From Pisaster brevispinus (lineage: Eukaryota; Echinodermata; Asteroidea; Forcipulatida; Asteriidae), in contig JAMKCF010000048.1 of NCBI GenBank assembly GCA_023634235.1, positions 558,001 to 622,000 of the forward strand: a DNA stretch of 64,000 nt, written 5' to 3'. The notes under the pieces were generated by a model. That model was not told where the DNA came from, made no database searches, and was given only the letters and a program-made list of their open reading frames with translations. Shown here piece by piece: positions 25,401-32,645 of this stretch (the stretch's first letter is position 1; the number at the start of each line of letters is the position of its first letter). A program made the translations under genes and the position numbers.

Positions 25401-28400
25401 GGATGCTCTATCATGATTGCATGATGGTATCATGAGCGCCTTATAAGCAATGCAGTAATGCTTGAAAGCCCTACGTATAAGTGACTGTGGCTAGTCGAAT
25501 TTGGTGTATGAGAACAGTTCTACATAGCAACTAATGTAGCACTCCGGGTCATTGACGTCACTTTTGCTCAAAATACCCGGCTAACAGACAAACTTTCCAC
25601 CACTTACGCGAACACAGCATCATCGACGCACCAAACTGCACTAGTGGTAGGCCTATAGTCAGTACATGCAAGTGAACATAAAACTTGGACATGTTGCGCA
25701 TATATTAGTGAAATTTGACACGTTTGTCTTCGATTCATTTTGCTATTTTGTAGTATCCCATAGTGTTATCGCATACCAAGTACATATTGCATAGGATGTC
25801 TAGTATTCGTTCATTTTGTTGTTTCATCTCATGCTTTCCATCATTCAGGCGAACAACCCCCAGACTGTGATCCGACACAAACCAGCTGCGCCCAGCAGCA
25901 CGTCCTCCTTCCCATCATGCTTGCTGCATACCTGTTGCTAGGCAACGTCCTGCTCCTCAACCTGCTCATTGCTATATTTAGGTATGATGTCATCCTGAGT
26001 GCTGTACGCTGACTTTTTCTCAGTGGGTGTAGCATGTGATGCCCTTTAGTTGTGGTAGTAATAGTGCTACCTGGTTGGTTGAACCAATGGACCAATGAGA
26101 TAACATACACACAAAATTGGTAAATGGCTATGCATGCATCCACTGACGAAGTTTATGGTCATCAAAGCACACTGCATTCTCCTGGTTTTCTATTTTTATG
26201 TCAACCTTCTAAGGAATTCACGAACATGCTAACCATGACAGTGTTGATGTTCCAAAGAATTTATCTGATTCTGAAGATATTTTTTGAAGATACGTTTCTT
26301 GGCGTTTTGTGACCGAGCAGACTAGACCATCGGACACAAGATCTGATGGCCTAGTTATTGGGAGTGTGGGTCTGAATCCCGGTCATGACACTAGCATTCT
26401 TAAGTAATATGTTTGATCGTAAATTGCTTCTGTCAACCCTGATTGTATAATCGGATTATGTTGGTTTAACCCATAAGCGCTAATAATAAGCAGCTTTATA
26501 GTTTGTATGCTCACCAGGAAGTTGAGAAAGTTTGTGGTTTGAGTTCAAGGTATTACAATATACAGGATTGGTAGAGCTGACAAAGTAGTTGTCTGCGATC
26601 AACCATATTTATGAAAAATATCACCTGTGAAAATTTGGGTTTAATTCGTTGTGTGAGTCAGCATAAAATAGTGAACAACAGTGCAAAATTGTTCAGCATG
26701 TAAACACATTATCCTTAATTTTGGTTGTAACAATCAAAATCAGCTGTTGCGTTTCTTCTTTTAGGTTTCGGATACGGTTTTCTCAAATATGATCTCGTTT
26801 CAGAGGAAAAATAATTCACCCCAAAAAGATGGTTCTAGTGAGCACTTCATAGTCAGTAAGCTGTCAGACTAAAATTAAACAAGGGTGTTCTTTTATCATT
26901 ACCAATTCTGTACACCTTCAAGTATGCCTGATGAACAGGGATAATGTTGTCGAACGCCTTGACCTACCTCGTTGGATAAGTGCGCTTCATAAGAACCCAG
27001 TATTATTATTAAAATTGCTGCGAACTTTATTTTCATGAACTGATTTAGCTCCGTCTATGATGAGGTGCAGATGAATTCTCTTGAAGTCTGGAAGTTTGAG
27101 CTGTACTTTCTGGTGATAGAGTTTGAGGATCGGCCGACACTACCACCACCCTTCACCATATTTGAACACGCCTTCTCCTCCCTCAGGTGGACATGGAGAA
27201 AAGTGTGTGCCAATGTGTGCATGAGAAGTGGCAAAGATGGTAAGGGAGGTTGTGTTCTCGACTTTAATATGTCTTGGGGTGTTTTAACATAAAGTTATTT
27301 GCGAATGTAAATAGGATTAAGAAAAAAGTGGACCATTTAACGGTTATCAATAAATCATACGACGAAAGTACACAACAAAAACTGAGTGGATATACAAAAT
27401 AATGTGAGAGTTATGTTTAAAAATCTCACAATTAACCAAGTGAAAGCCCACATGTACAAAGATGAATATTTAGATTCAAAAAGCAGCATATGGAATGCAG
27501 CATGCATCATGTGTAGGCTATGCCCACATAGTTGTAGCCTGAACACCTGGGCCCAATTTCATGGCTTTGCTTACCATAAGCAAAGAATCTGCGCTTACGG
27601 AAAGCAGGGAATTCCGCGCTTACGCCATGATTTGACCTACTTCCATTCATTCAGAGTGGTCAAGGTAAAGGTCCTGCCTGGAAATGAAGTTTTTTAATGT
27701 TTCTTATATTAACATACTATCCCAATTACAAAACAAAAAAATCTATATCATGTTATTTTTGTTGAAATTTTTACCGAAAAAAAGGGGGGTTAAAAAAACT
27801 AACAACATAGTCTGGGTTTATTGCGATGATTATGCAGAAATGAGTGGTCTCTTAAGGGTTAATTCTTTTTATATCTAGTGTTCTACCTCAGCAAGAAGAT
27901 GAAAAATGCACTGAGGAACTTTGAGAAGGACTGCGCCGCCAACTACCGAAGGCAGAAAACTGACAAGAAGAGCGTGGAGGTGCCTGAACGGCTCAGTCAG
28001 CTTGAGAATTGGTAAGAAGTTCTTTCAAGCACAATGAAGCACTTCACGTCAGCAATTGTCCGTGCCCACTTGCGGATTTATATTTCAATGAAACCCTGAC
28101 TTGACAAAGGAAAGACAACAAAGTTCAGTTCCGGGATTTTATGTTGTCGTGTAAGAAAATTGAGTTAGGCAGTCTCCATGATTTGCAGAACCTAGGCTGG
28201 GAGCCACGGCTGAAAATCTGCCATCTCGGAACTCTTGAAACGCCGAGTCCATAATGACAAACAATGGTGGCAGCCTGTCCGTTCTTGTATGCCACATTTG
28301 TACAACAAAAAAGGCCTGGAATCAGGGATTACACAATAATCCTGCAAAGGGATGTTACAAGGCATGTTTTCCAGAATCTGTTGTAGCTTTTTGTATGGGT

Positions 28401-30526
28401 GAAACGAAGCGTATCATGGTAGGTGCCTGCCTGTGAATGCTACAAAATGAAAAGTTCCGGTGGGTAAAAACTTCAGCCGCCCGGCTGTCAGCAAAAAAAA
28501 ATCAGGAAAATCAGAAGTTGTTCTGAAGTTGTTAAAAGGTAATTTTGTCAACAACAAAAATACAAATTGTGGATAATCATGTCAACTGATGTTAAACGGA
28601 AAAAGCTGCTTAAATAATCTCTGCTATGCAAAAGTAAGCAGGATGCCAGTCACAGATGTTACATGTGAAATGATATTTTGGCTGGTAACCCTATTCTGTT
28701 CAGCATAATTTTGTTGTTCTTAGCTACTTGTTTGTGCTTAAGCAGCTCTATGAAGTTGGCCCCTCAGCTGATCATTGTACCAGTGCAAAGATGCTGTGTC
28801 CCCCAAAATAGCCTGGACACAAAATACTCGATTCAAGCCTTGTTTTTAGCTGAAAATATCCTAGATGTTCTCATGAACCCAATGGCGCCAAGGTACAAGG
28901 TTTTGGGGATGAAGCCTCTTCTGTGTGAGGTACATTTTTATCACAAAAAACAAGATACTGGAAGAGTTATCAATATCATATGTCTGTAGCCAGCCTCTGA
29001 CTTTTCTATAGACCTATTCATGGTAAGTGTGCCACCAGTGTGTCTGACCCAATTCCTCCTATCAGGGTGTTTGAACGTGAAACCAGGCTTTCTGATTCTT
29101 CTCACCCATACCCTCTAGCTGTGCTGAGATGCAGAACAGCTTTCTTCTACATCTCTTTGGGAACTCCTTGCATGGTGCATGTTTACTTCCATCCTATAAT
29201 CTAGACTGCCTGAAGAGGAATATCAATTTCTACCTTCAACTGCCCTGAGTTATTTTCATCTTAAATGTTTTCTTCTTGTAGCCCGCCTTACCAAGAGTTG
29301 CTTTTAGCCTGGTTAGGGGCAAACTTGCATTACAAAACTAATTTTAAAAGAATTGTTTTGACATGTCTTCCAGCTTGAAGGAGTTAGACAAGCAAACGGA
29401 GAAAACAAACGACCAGCTTCAGGTGAAACTCCAACAGATTCAGAATGCTCTTAAAGACGTTCTCCGCTCGTCCTCTCCATCTAAAGTTGCTCTGTCTACA
29501 CACTCTAGCCTCTCAACGATAGGTATGTTTCTTAGAACTCCTATTAAAGAATCTGTCAGTCACACCACGAAGTAGCATGACTCCTGGCTAAGGAAAACGG
29601 CATCTTAATTATGAACAAATAAATTTTCAATTTAGCTTTCTTATTGTGGGCACTTGATGCTTTGGACTTGATAAATAGTCAGGTTTTGACTCTTTTACGT
29701 TGTAAATTATGAAGCGGCAAAAGAAAACAAGATAAGTGTTTGATTGTGAAACCCCAAAAATGCAAGCCGAACAGTTTTTGTTTTCAGGAAGTAGCACATG
29801 CTAATGTATTACAACACTACATTTGCGCTACTTTGTTAAAATGGAGGATAGCGGGCACACATCCAAGTAAGAAGTATTCTACGTAATGAAAACCTTTGTT
29901 TTTTTCTCTTCATTTGAGCAAAGTGTTCACAGAGCATAATGGTAAATGGAACATGGGTGCTAGTTTCTGAAAGCGAAAGTTGTTGCTTTCATTTTCATGC
30001 AAACATCACGTAGATAATTTGCATAATTTTGAAAGTAAAGCCCCTGGAGCTTTGAAACTTCATTAAATTGTAGGCCTTGATGAACAATGAATAAATATGT
30101 GAATAAACAAATTTTTTACACGTGAAGTGCTGCTTTAGGAGGTCACTGACAAGTTGCGTTTTGATAACTATGTGTAATAAATGTAATCATAATTAGGACT
30201 TAATGACATTGCTTCTCTCTCCAGCTGAAACCAGCAGGGAATCCAAGCGGTTTGAAACATCAGATGAGGATTATTCAGGTGCTCGGCGGCGCCTGAAGTC
30301 GCTAGACAGGCGAAGGAGTCAGCTTTCCCTACACACCACCTGTGTGAATGCCAAGCAGCGAGAGTCAGCATTGCTATGCCAACTGAACGAAGAGATGGTG
30401 CAGACGTCCCCTCCCCCTAACTGCCTGATATCGGACGCGAGTAGTGGTAGGAGTAGTGTGGACTCTGGGCACAGCAAGAAGAAGAAAACATCCAAGAAGA
30501 AGACCAGTATACATCCTAATGAATAA
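1460..30526 (+). CDS. TRPM: TRPM-family cation channel (26 exons, complete)
   Basis: Encodes a transient receptor potential melastatin channel, a tetrameric plasma-membrane cation channel. Twenty-six exons join in phase into about 1,338 codons (1,329 if the shorter exon 2 donor is used). Order: Ser/Glu-rich N-terminus; CFCGRPRG motif near residue 90; TRPM SLOG/MHR1-2 region with SLTGGGRSF and ITSGFNAGV (about 170-460); helical MHR3-4 (about 460-780); S1-S4 (about 850-960); S5, pore, S6 (about 977-1080); TRP box WKFELYFLVIEF (about 1095) followed by DRPTLPPPF; coiled coil (about 1180-1225); basic Ser/Lys-rich tail. There is no alpha-kinase or NUDT9-H domain. The post-S6 segment resembles TRPM1/3/6/7, while the S2/S3 residues match the TRPM2/4/5/8 calcium site. 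Family is certain; subfamily is not. The 5' end is the weakest part. Confidence 0.93.
2172..2425 (+). mobile_element. tRNA-Leu-like SINE (copy 1)
   Basis: Head GTGGCCGAGTGGTTAAGAGC (box A) and GGGTTCGAGACCCGGG (box B) with a long variable arm as in tRNA-Leu, then a body shared with copies near 19.9 and 62.7 kb that includes GTAAAAGACCCCAGTACAC. Confidence 0.75.
2511..2855. mobile_element. Harbinger-like MITE with TAA target duplication
   Basis: Terminal inverted repeats AGCCCTTTTCACACGA and (right, complemented) AGCCCCTTTCACACGAG, flanked by TAA on both sides (2508-2510, 2856-2858). No coding capacity. TWA duplications are typical of PIF/Harbinger elements. Confidence 0.7.
3193..3369 (+). 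CDS. TRPM: TRPM exon 2
   Basis: Acceptor AATCACAG|AGT. Encodes a hydrophilic Ser/Glu-rich N-terminus (SNTSEDSGIES). Two donors keep the frame: after 3369 (AAG|GTTGGT) or after 3342 (AGC|GTAAAA). The choice changes the protein by nine residues. Confidence 0.6.
3990..4245 (-). mobile_element. tRNA-Leu-like SINE (copy 2, reverse)
   Basis: Reverse orientation: GGATTCGAACCCACAC (box B complement) and a diverged box A near 4205-4240. Body is the same family as copy 1. Ends about 170 bases before exon 3 of the channel. Confidence 0.65.
4416..4504 (+). CDS. TRPM: TRPM exon 3
   Basis: Acceptor TTACAG and donor GC|GTAAGT. Encodes KRGAWLAKTFKRKHCVQYV, matching the TRPM N-terminal W-x-x-x-F-x-K-R-x-C pattern. 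Ends two bases into a codon. Confidence 0.85.
4826..6335 (-). mobile_element. tRNA-Asn-like SINE split by a DNA transposon
   Basis: Complement of the SINE tail (4826-4890) and its tRNA head (6049-6123) are separated by the element at 4895-6048. The head reads as GATAGCTCAGTTGGTAGAGC with a GTTAA anticodon loop and GGTTCAAGTCCC when complemented. A second, forward head follows at 6180-6335. Confidence 0.65.
4895..6048. mobile_element. Non-autonomous DNA transposon (hAT-like ends) inside a SINE
   Basis: Starts CAGGAGTTTCCC and ends with the complement of CAGGGTTTGAAATTAGCGG. Both ends carry ACTCGC and GCCGG-type subterminal motifs in opposite orientation. Interior has CA repeats (5040, 5236) and a GATCGC run, but no transposase frame. 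Superfamily is a guess from the termini. Confidence 0.55.
6340..7120. other. Intron 3 sequence without recognised feature
   Basis: AT-rich intronic sequence between the SINE cluster and exon 4. I see no coding frame or repeat shared with the rest of the window. Confidence 0.5.
7121..7361 (+). CDS. TRPM: TRPM exon 4 (CFCGRPRG motif)
   Basis: Acceptor AACACAG, donor AAA|GTGAGT. Contains CFCGRPRGLH and the THWDEEEHIVETPTNAYGEI segment, both TRPM hallmarks before the SLOG domain. Confidence 0.93.
7441..7475 (+). repeat. Isolated fragment of the 67-bp satellite
   Basis: TTTGAGTCAAGATAAGGTAC matches the core of the array at 49.0-49.9 kb, but only as a single partial unit. Confidence 0.5.
7681..7945 (-). 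mobile_element. tRNA-Asn-like SINE (reverse)
   Basis: Complemented head with CTACCAACTGAGCTGTGTAG and a TTGAACCTGCGA box B, followed by AGGGATCACACTGGC and GATACAACCTGGGAAG body motifs shared with the copies at 13.8 and 23.4 kb. Confidence 0.7.
8739..8903 (+). CDS. TRPM: TRPM exon 5 (SLOG domain start)
   Basis: Phase 0 at both ends. Encodes FVRLSDHTDM through the glycine-rich SLTGGGRSFKL loop of the TRPM homology region. Confidence 0.95.
9010..9145 (+). repeat. Short tandem repeat, about 50-bp unit
   Basis: Two and a half units of CTGCCCCCTGCAGTTGACC / GTCAATA / GGTCAAGCCTATACTG in intron 5. Confidence 0.7.
9441..9535 (+). mobile_element. Degraded tRNA-Asn-like SINE
   Basis: CAAAATAGGGAGATCACTAA, then a decayed head keeping AGGTTCAAATCCCATTCTA. 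Confidence 0.5.
9701..9919 (+). CDS. TRPM: TRPM exon 6 (SLOG domain)
   Basis: Phase 0, 73 codons, donor ACG|GTAAGA. Encodes AWIITSGFNAGVPKIVG and LVCLGLAPWGYV, the most conserved part of the TRPM N-terminal domain. Confidence 0.96.
10150..10250. mobile_element. Half copy of MITE family B
   Basis: GTGTCCTGCTCATTTCTGC ... GCTTAAGCAGCTCTATGAAA and TTGGGCTCA, the right half of the element seen complete at 31466-31657. Confidence 0.6.
11015..11195 (+). CDS. TRPM: TRPM exon 7 (SLOG domain)
   Basis: Acceptor TACACAG, donor GAGG|GTAAGG. Encodes PLNPDHTHFILIDNG and a YGGEI segment typical of the TRPM homology region. Confidence 0.95.
11676..11844 (+). CDS. TRPM: TRPM exon 8 (SLOG domain)
   Basis: Encodes LPVVLVVLEGGVDTLLNV and VLCDGSGRAADILAFAH; the GSGRAAD motif is diagnostic for TRPM. 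The start at 11676 restores a Glu codon with the preceding exon. Confidence 0.95.
12490..12628 (+). CDS. TRPM: TRPM exon 9
   Basis: Amphipathic helical segment (NFFNVKLYCENMTQLIED) at the end of the SLOG region. Donor CTG|GTAAGA, phase 0. Confidence 0.9.
13030..13190 (-). mobile_element. LINE open reading frame 3' fragment
   Basis: Reverse frame reads RSFLPVAVNIWNRRPHGCN, matching the F-x-P-x-x-x-x-x-W-N-x-L-P tail common to non-LTR retrotransposon ORF2. Short and without its catalytic part, in intron 9. Confidence 0.55.
13205..13470 (+). repeat. Dispersed repeat with GGTCGAAAC core (copy 1)
   Basis: Contains GTTGTCATTTAGCCTTCGAG, CTAGGGTCGAAAC, AGGTCCTTTTTGGTGGTAAG and CAACAGCTAATTCTG, shared with 21.5-21.8, 43.66-43.81 and 51.8-52.0 kb. 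Confidence 0.65.
13646..13718 (+). CDS. TRPM: TRPM exon 10
   Basis: Short exon encoding LTVFQMDKGENADLDLAILI, matching the conserved TRPM ITVF...DLAIL motif. Leaves one base for the next exon. Confidence 0.92.
13781..14050 (+). mobile_element. tRNA-Asn-like SINE (forward)
   Basis: Body motif AAGGTAATCCCTGTACTGCC, spacer GACAAAATAGGGAGATCGCC, head TAGCTCAGTTGGTAGAGCAC, then the tail CACCCAGTCTCTGGGGTTTA. The tRNA-like part sits in the middle of the element. Confidence 0.75.
14310..14410 (+). CDS. TRPM: TRPM exon 11 (MHR3)
   Basis: Encodes YKLALALSWNRVDMAERKIF, the conserved TRPM L-x-x-A-L-x-W-N-R-V-D-x-A segment. Donor GCG|GTAAGT. Confidence 0.95.
14450..14640 (+). repeat. Dispersed repeat pair, copy 1
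   Basis: GGAATGGTAGAGCTGACAAA ... TTTGGGCTTAATTCGTTGTG recurs at 26569-26710 in the same orientation. Confidence 0.6.
15120..15254 (+). CDS. TRPM: TRPM exon 12 (MHR3)
   Basis: Forty-five codons, phase 0. Encodes MQALMQNQVDFLRLFLEQGV, the TRPM A-L-x-x-x-x-V-x-F-V-x-L-x-L-E-x-G motif, then a helix ending LRRLYNS. Confidence 0.95.
15535..15850 (+). repeat. Degenerate short tandem repeats
   Basis: First GGTTGACTA/GTCAACCAT words (15550-15660), then about six decayed units of GTCAGTGGTCCAGTGGCAAC (15716-15845), in intron 12. Confidence 0.6.
15931..15984 (+). CDS. TRPM: TRPM exon 13 (microexon)
   Basis: Eighteen codons (ISDHHSLRGYVSLINNTK) in phase 0 with a good acceptor and GTAAGT donor. It falls in the variable linker after MHR3. 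No family motif, so support is splice sites and phase only. Confidence 0.7.
16556..16690. repeat. Inverted repeat with C-run
   Basis: GGCGTTTTGTACACC and GGTGTACAAAACACC are complementary, flanking a stretch with a long C-run at 16640-16655. Confidence 0.6.
16879..17029 (+). CDS. TRPM: TRPM exon 14
   Basis: Encodes a variable linker (FLYQISRLVKHLMGF... LWSLSSFMAG). Its 3' half and donor CAG|GTGAGT are the first unit of a 122-bp tandem array that runs on into the intron. Confidence 0.8.
16958..17632 (+). repeat. 122-bp tandem array duplicating part of TRPM exon 14
   Basis: About 5.5 units. Each repeats the 3' half of the exon, the GGCAG|GTGAGT donor and the first intron bases; donors recur at 17030, 17152, 17274, 17396 and 17518. 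The final partial unit (17563-17632) keeps the exon-type variants. Confidence 0.92.
18084..18240 (+). CDS. TRPM: TRPM exon 15 (MHR4)
   Basis: Encodes FKHPFKELFLYSVLLGR, matching the TRPM F-P-x-x-E-L-x-x-W-x-V-L segment. Donor GGCAG|GTGAGT, two bases over. Confidence 0.93.
18490..19025 (+). repeat. 88-bp tandem array resembling 5S rRNA
   Basis: Six units starting at 18508, 18596, 18684, 18772, 18860 and 18948. Each holds GTCAGTACTTGGATGGGAG followed by ACCG, close to the 5S rRNA control region (GTTAGTACTTGGATGGGAG). The rest of the unit does not look like 5S. Confidence 0.85.
19300..19437 (+). CDS. TRPM: TRPM exon 16 (MHR4)
   Basis: Encodes MEMAEFFWERMDDSISAGIA, the conserved M-A-x-F-F-W motif of MHR4, and AISTDTDDILTAQRNSG. 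Confidence 0.95.
19930..20465 (+). mobile_element. tRNA-Leu-like SINE interrupted by a foldback
   Basis: Head CAAGCTCTGGTGTTTCTGAT and GTGTGGGTTCGAGTCCTGG. The body is broken at 20121 and resumes at 20401. Confidence 0.75.
20121..20400. mobile_element. Foldback element with 12-bp target duplication
   Basis: Arms of about 110 bases pair (GAAAAGAGCCGGTTGTAGTC with GACCACAACGGCTCTTTTC; ATAAGAAAACTAT with ATACTTTTCTTAT). CCAGTACACTTA flanks it at 20109-20120 and 20401-20412. Confidence 0.75.
20694..20835 (+). CDS. TRPM: TRPM exon 17 (MHR4)
   Basis: Encodes KFEQLAINVMDECFKTNE and LTMASEADNK, the TRPM F-x-x-x-A-x-x-x-L-D-x-C-x-x-x-N and L-x-x-A motifs. Phase 0 exit. Confidence 0.95.
20846..21190 (+). 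repeat. Half copy of the 54-kb inverted-repeat element
   Basis: TTTGTGATGCACTCATTTTT ... CCTCATGTGAGTGGGGAAAA and TTTACATTCCAAGGAGGAAT also occur at 53961-54415. Confidence 0.65.
21507..21800 (+). repeat. GGTCGAAAC-type dispersed repeat (copy 2)
   Basis: TAGGTCCTTTCTGTCGGTAA, GTCATTTAGCCTTCGAGAAA and ATAGGTCCTTTTGGTTGGTA repeat the 13.2-kb family. Confidence 0.6.
21993..22205 (+). CDS. TRPM: TRPM exon 18 (pre-S1)
   Basis: Seventy-one codons, phase 0. Encodes HFIAHPCAQSVVAKTWLGGV, a pre-S1 hydrophobic stretch (NLFIILGILCPLFIF) and FYMSPATKFWTFV at the cytosolic edge of S1. Confidence 0.95.
22206..22720 (+). repeat. Intronic minisatellite, units of about 87-98 bp
   Basis: About five units with AATGTCACAACTTACCTCAC, GAACCAGGGTGAGATATTTA and GTACGCTCTGGTCATCTTCA. 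Starts at the exon 18 donor. The long frame across it (22255-22731) is a by-product. Confidence 0.75.
22784..22912 (+). CDS. TRPM: TRPM exon 19 (S1-S2)
   Basis: Encodes S1 (LSYIAFLILYSYVMLE) and S2 ending DEVRQ. The E-x-x-Q (codons 22901-22903 and 22910-22912) matches calcium-site residues of TRPM2/4/5/8. Confidence 0.95.
23118..23360 (-). mobile_element. tRNA-Asn-like SINE (reverse)
   Basis: CTCTACCAACTGAGCTATAT and TTGAACCTATGACC (box B complement), then CAATATCTTTGTTTGGGTGT. Forms an inverted pair with the next element. Confidence 0.7.
23376..23673 (+). mobile_element. tRNA-Asn-like SINE, best full copy
   Basis: Body AAGGTGATCCCTCTCCTGCC, head CAGGTGGCTCAGTTGGTAGA and AGGTCGCAGGTTCAAATCCT, tail TTACCCAGTCAGTTTCCCTT. 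Anticodon loop ATGTTAA suggests tRNA-Asn(GTT). Ends about 24 bases before exon 20. Confidence 0.8.
23697..23948 (+). CDS. TRPM: TRPM exon 20 (S3-S4)
   Basis: Eighty-four codons. Encodes WNIMDLITALNGLAAF (S3, with N-x-x-D at 23763-23774) and S4 with the RVLRLFSFSEKLGPK motif typical of TRPM. A SINE ends about 24 bases before the exon. Confidence 0.96.
24371..24490. mobile_element. Short foldback element
   Basis: AGGTCCTTTTTTGAAACCAC pairs with GTGGTTTCGAAAAAGGGCCT; interior GCTTGGGCTCCGTC ... GATGGAGCC. In intron 20. Confidence 0.65.
24558..24738 (+). CDS. TRPM: TRPM exon 21 (S5 and pore helix)
   Basis: Encodes S5 (MILFLCILFVFLMGYGVAS) and the pore helix MPYFQIYGNLFLE. The residue after Tyr-Gly is Asn, codon 24708-24710; TRPM channels known to me have Glu or Gln here. 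Confidence 0.95.
25105..25200. mobile_element. Half copy of MITE family B
   Basis: GGTACCCCGCTCATTTCTTG ... CAGCTTTATGAAATTGGGCC. Confidence 0.55.
25545..25640. repeat. Dispersed repeat, inverted relative at 60.7 kb
   Basis: GCACTCCGGGTCATTGACGT and TTTTGCTCAAAATACCCGGC recur in complement at 60745-60835 inside an iPGM intron. Confidence 0.5.
25849..25981 (+). CDS. TRPM: TRPM exon 22 (pore turret and S6)
   Basis: Encodes the outer pore with two cysteines spaced as in the TRPM turret disulfide (DCDPTQTSC) and S6 (AAYLLLGNVLLLNLLIAIF). Donor AG|GTATGA. Confidence 0.95.
26305..26410 (+). mobile_element. Decayed tRNA-Leu-like SINE head
   Basis: GACCGAGCAGACTAGACCAT ... GTGTGGGTCTGAATCCCGG and TCATGACACTAG. 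Confidence 0.5.
26569..26710 (+). repeat. Dispersed repeat pair, copy 2
   Basis: GGATTGGTAGAGCTGACAAA ... TTTGGGTTTAATTCGTTGTG; partner at 14450-14640. Confidence 0.6.
27049..27239 (+). CDS. TRPM: TRPM exon 23 (TRP box)
   Basis: Encodes VWKFELYFLVIEFEDRPTLP, the TRP box and post-S6 segment, closest to the TRPM1/3/6/7 pattern W-K-F-Q-R-Y ... E-R-P-x-L-P-P-P. Confidence 0.96.
27549..27636. mobile_element. Partial MITE family A
   Basis: Begins GGGCCCAATTTCATGGCTTT, with GCGCTTACGGAAAGCAGGGA; the right terminus is missing. Confidence 0.6.
27879..28011 (+). CDS. TRPM: TRPM exon 24 (C-terminal helix)
   Basis: Encodes NALRNFEKDCAANYRRQK, matching the TRPM D-F-E-E-x-C-x-x-x-Y/F segment, then the start of the coiled coil (ERLSQLEN). 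Confidence 0.93.
28600..28768. mobile_element. MITE family B (reverse, diverged)
   Basis: ATTTTGGCTGGTAACC, CATAATTTTGTTGTTCTTAG and GCTTAAGCAGCTCTATGAAG match the family seen at 31466-31657. Confidence 0.55.
29050..29335 (+). mobile_element. LINE 3' fragment, copy 1
   Basis: Encodes NSLHGACLLPSYNLDCLKRN, the decayed W-N-S-L-P ... F-K-R tail of a non-LTR ORF2, just upstream of exon 25. Same sequence family at 44225-44520. Confidence 0.55.
29374..29522 (+). CDS. TRPM: TRPM exon 25 (coiled coil)
   Basis: Encodes LKELDKQTEKTNDQLQVKL and further heptads, the usual TRPM tetramerisation coiled coil, followed by a Ser-rich stretch. Confidence 0.92.
30225..30526 (+). CDS. TRPM: TRPM exon 26 (C-terminus, stop)
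   Basis: One hundred codons ending TAA at 30524-30526. Polar tail with basic clusters (RRRLKSLDRRRS; KKKKTSKKK). No kinase or Nudix sequence follows. Confidence 0.9.
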
Positions 30527-30589
30527 GGGAATACCTCTGGGAATGAGTTCATCTTTTAGGTCAAAGGTCATACAAACCAGAACTTCGGG

Positions 30590-30755
30590 TTGTCGAGTTG
30601 GCGTAGTGGTATCTTTCCTCACCTTCTACCTCTAGGACCCTAGTTTGAATCCTGCCATGGCACTATGTGGATTGGGTTTTCAGTCCCTACCTGATTGTGT
30701 GGGTTTCCCCCGTCAATAATTCTCTGTGGTTTTCCCCCCACATCTTAAGACTGAA
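30590..30755 (+). mobile_element. tRNA-derived SINE of a third type
   Basis: TTGGCGTAGTGGTATCTTTC (box A) and TAGTTTGAATCCTGCC (box B) followed by ATGTGGATTGGGTTTTCAGT and GGTTTCCCCCGTCAATAAT. Head family not assigned. Confidence 0.55.
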
Positions 30756-31465
30756 ACTTTATTCTTCGTCTTCTCTTAAACATGGCTTGTGGCTGAAATC
30801 AGCAAACAAGTGATTTGGCTGAGTCCATTGAGCTCTCAAAAGCAACAATTGCCTTGGGATTCTGATAGATTTGAGATTGACTATCTCATTTATCAGTAAA
30901 ATAATTTGTAAATTTGATTTGTAGTCTAGCTGATTTGAGGTCCAGTTATGTTGTTTATTTTGCAGGGTAATTTGTTTTATGGCAGTGAAAACTTGCAGCA
31001 GGGAGAAGTATTGCCTCATAATTGTATCCACTGTTGAATATTAGCAGTCTGAATAGGCAGTTTAAAATTGTCAATAGTTGTATCTCACTTAAATATATAG
31101 CCAAACTATACACATGAAATAAGTACATGCCAAGAAAATATTTTATAGAAATAATAACAGCTAGTTCTTATAAAGCGCATTTTACAATAACGTATCAGTG
31201 TGCTTTAAATTAGTGCCCTGGTATGCCACTGGGCCGATAGCTTTCTTTCAATACCGATGCGTCGATATGCAATGTGTGCCTTTAATGTTTCGCAAGAGAC
31301 TTTTTTGATATATGTGTGTGACGATTCCATAAGATTAAGAACCATCATGTAAAAGGTTTTTTTTTTACAATATTTCATATCAAAAATCACCGATGTAATT
31401 ATGAAAATCTCTATGCAGCTTCTGGTAACTGTATCTCTTTTTACTTAGCATGGGGAAAGACATCT

Positions 31466-31657
31466 GGGCCCGATTTCAAAGCTGCTTAAGCACAAGGAGT
31501 AGCTAAGCACAATAGAATTATGCTCACTAGACTAAGTTTACCAGCCAAAATATCATGTCACATGTACAGTTTGTAACTGGTATCCTGCTCCTTTTTCGCT
31601 TAGCAGCAAATTGTTGAACAATATTTTCTGCTGAACCAGCTCTATGAAATTGGGCCC
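31466..31657. mobile_element. MITE family B, complete copy
   Basis: Ends GGGCCCGATTTCAAAGCTGC and, complemented, GGGCCCAATTTCATAGAGCT. Interior AAGCACAA, CAGCCAAAATATCATGT and GGTATCCTGCTC. About 190 bp, no coding capacity. Confidence 0.75.
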
Positions 31658-32259
31658 AGCTCTAGAATGGTGGTGGTTATGGTTTTGAATCCCACCCACA
31701 GAACTCAGGGAAGGGGGATGGGGTGGGGTTGGAAACACTGTGTATACAGTACTTATGACACGTATGTTTAGGGTGTTTGGTTTAATTTAAAGTAAGGGTC
31801 ATAGATTGGTAAATATTTAAAAAAAAATTGCAGGGATCGAATTTGACACTGGACCGCAGGCTTGAGGCCAGTGAATTTAGCCCCGGGCCAGTAAACTCAT
31901 GACCGAACATGTCCAGCAGTCTTGTGCTTTTCAATTGAATAATTTTAATACATAACTGTGAAATATCTTTTAAACGAAAAGAAATTATGTTCAAATGTTG
32001 ACTTAGAGTCTGCAAGGGTAAATACAATTCCAGTGAGTATCAAAATATACTAACCCATAAGACAGATGAGATCAATCTTCTCTGAGTGCTTGTCCAAATA
32101 AGAACAACTTACATGTTAAACTGAACAACTAGAAAGCTTTTTCTTGTGAAAATTCTGGTCTTGCAAAAAAGATTGTGGTCCAGTAAACATTTTGAGCTAC
32201 AAGCCATGTAGTCTTTTGAAATTTTACCCCAAATTCGAGCCCTGAATTACCATAAAAAC

Positions 32260-32645
32260 TCACTCGGTGAGAAGCACTGCAACTGTTGATAGTATGAACC
32301 ATTTTGAGGAAGGATTCCCTTTCGAAGTAAAATGGTTTGGATAATTTTTCACCCCAAAACAGTTGAATCTGAGAAACGATTCATGCATGAGTTGATTCTC
32401 AGATTTCTGAGTGTTGGTATCTGTTTGAGGATATGGGGCCAGAGATGAGAGATGCAGTTGGTACCCGCTGTCACCTCGCTGAACGTGGATGGACTCGATT
32501 CAACAATGAAATTACCAGGACAAGTAGACACTGTTATCAGCTGAAACTTTCACAGTACGGTATAACTTCTATTGTATCTTTCATTATAATGTTGCCTTTA
32601 AATCAGCATTACTTTGATTGAAATCAATCTATGACCCTAGCTTTA
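32260..32645 (+). repeat. About 390-bp dispersed repeat, copy 1
   Basis: CTCGGTGAGAAGCACTGCAA, AGATTTCTGAGTGTTGG, GATGCAGTTGGTACCCGCTG and GCTGAAACTTTCACAGTACG recur in order at 42878-43265. Confidence 0.7.
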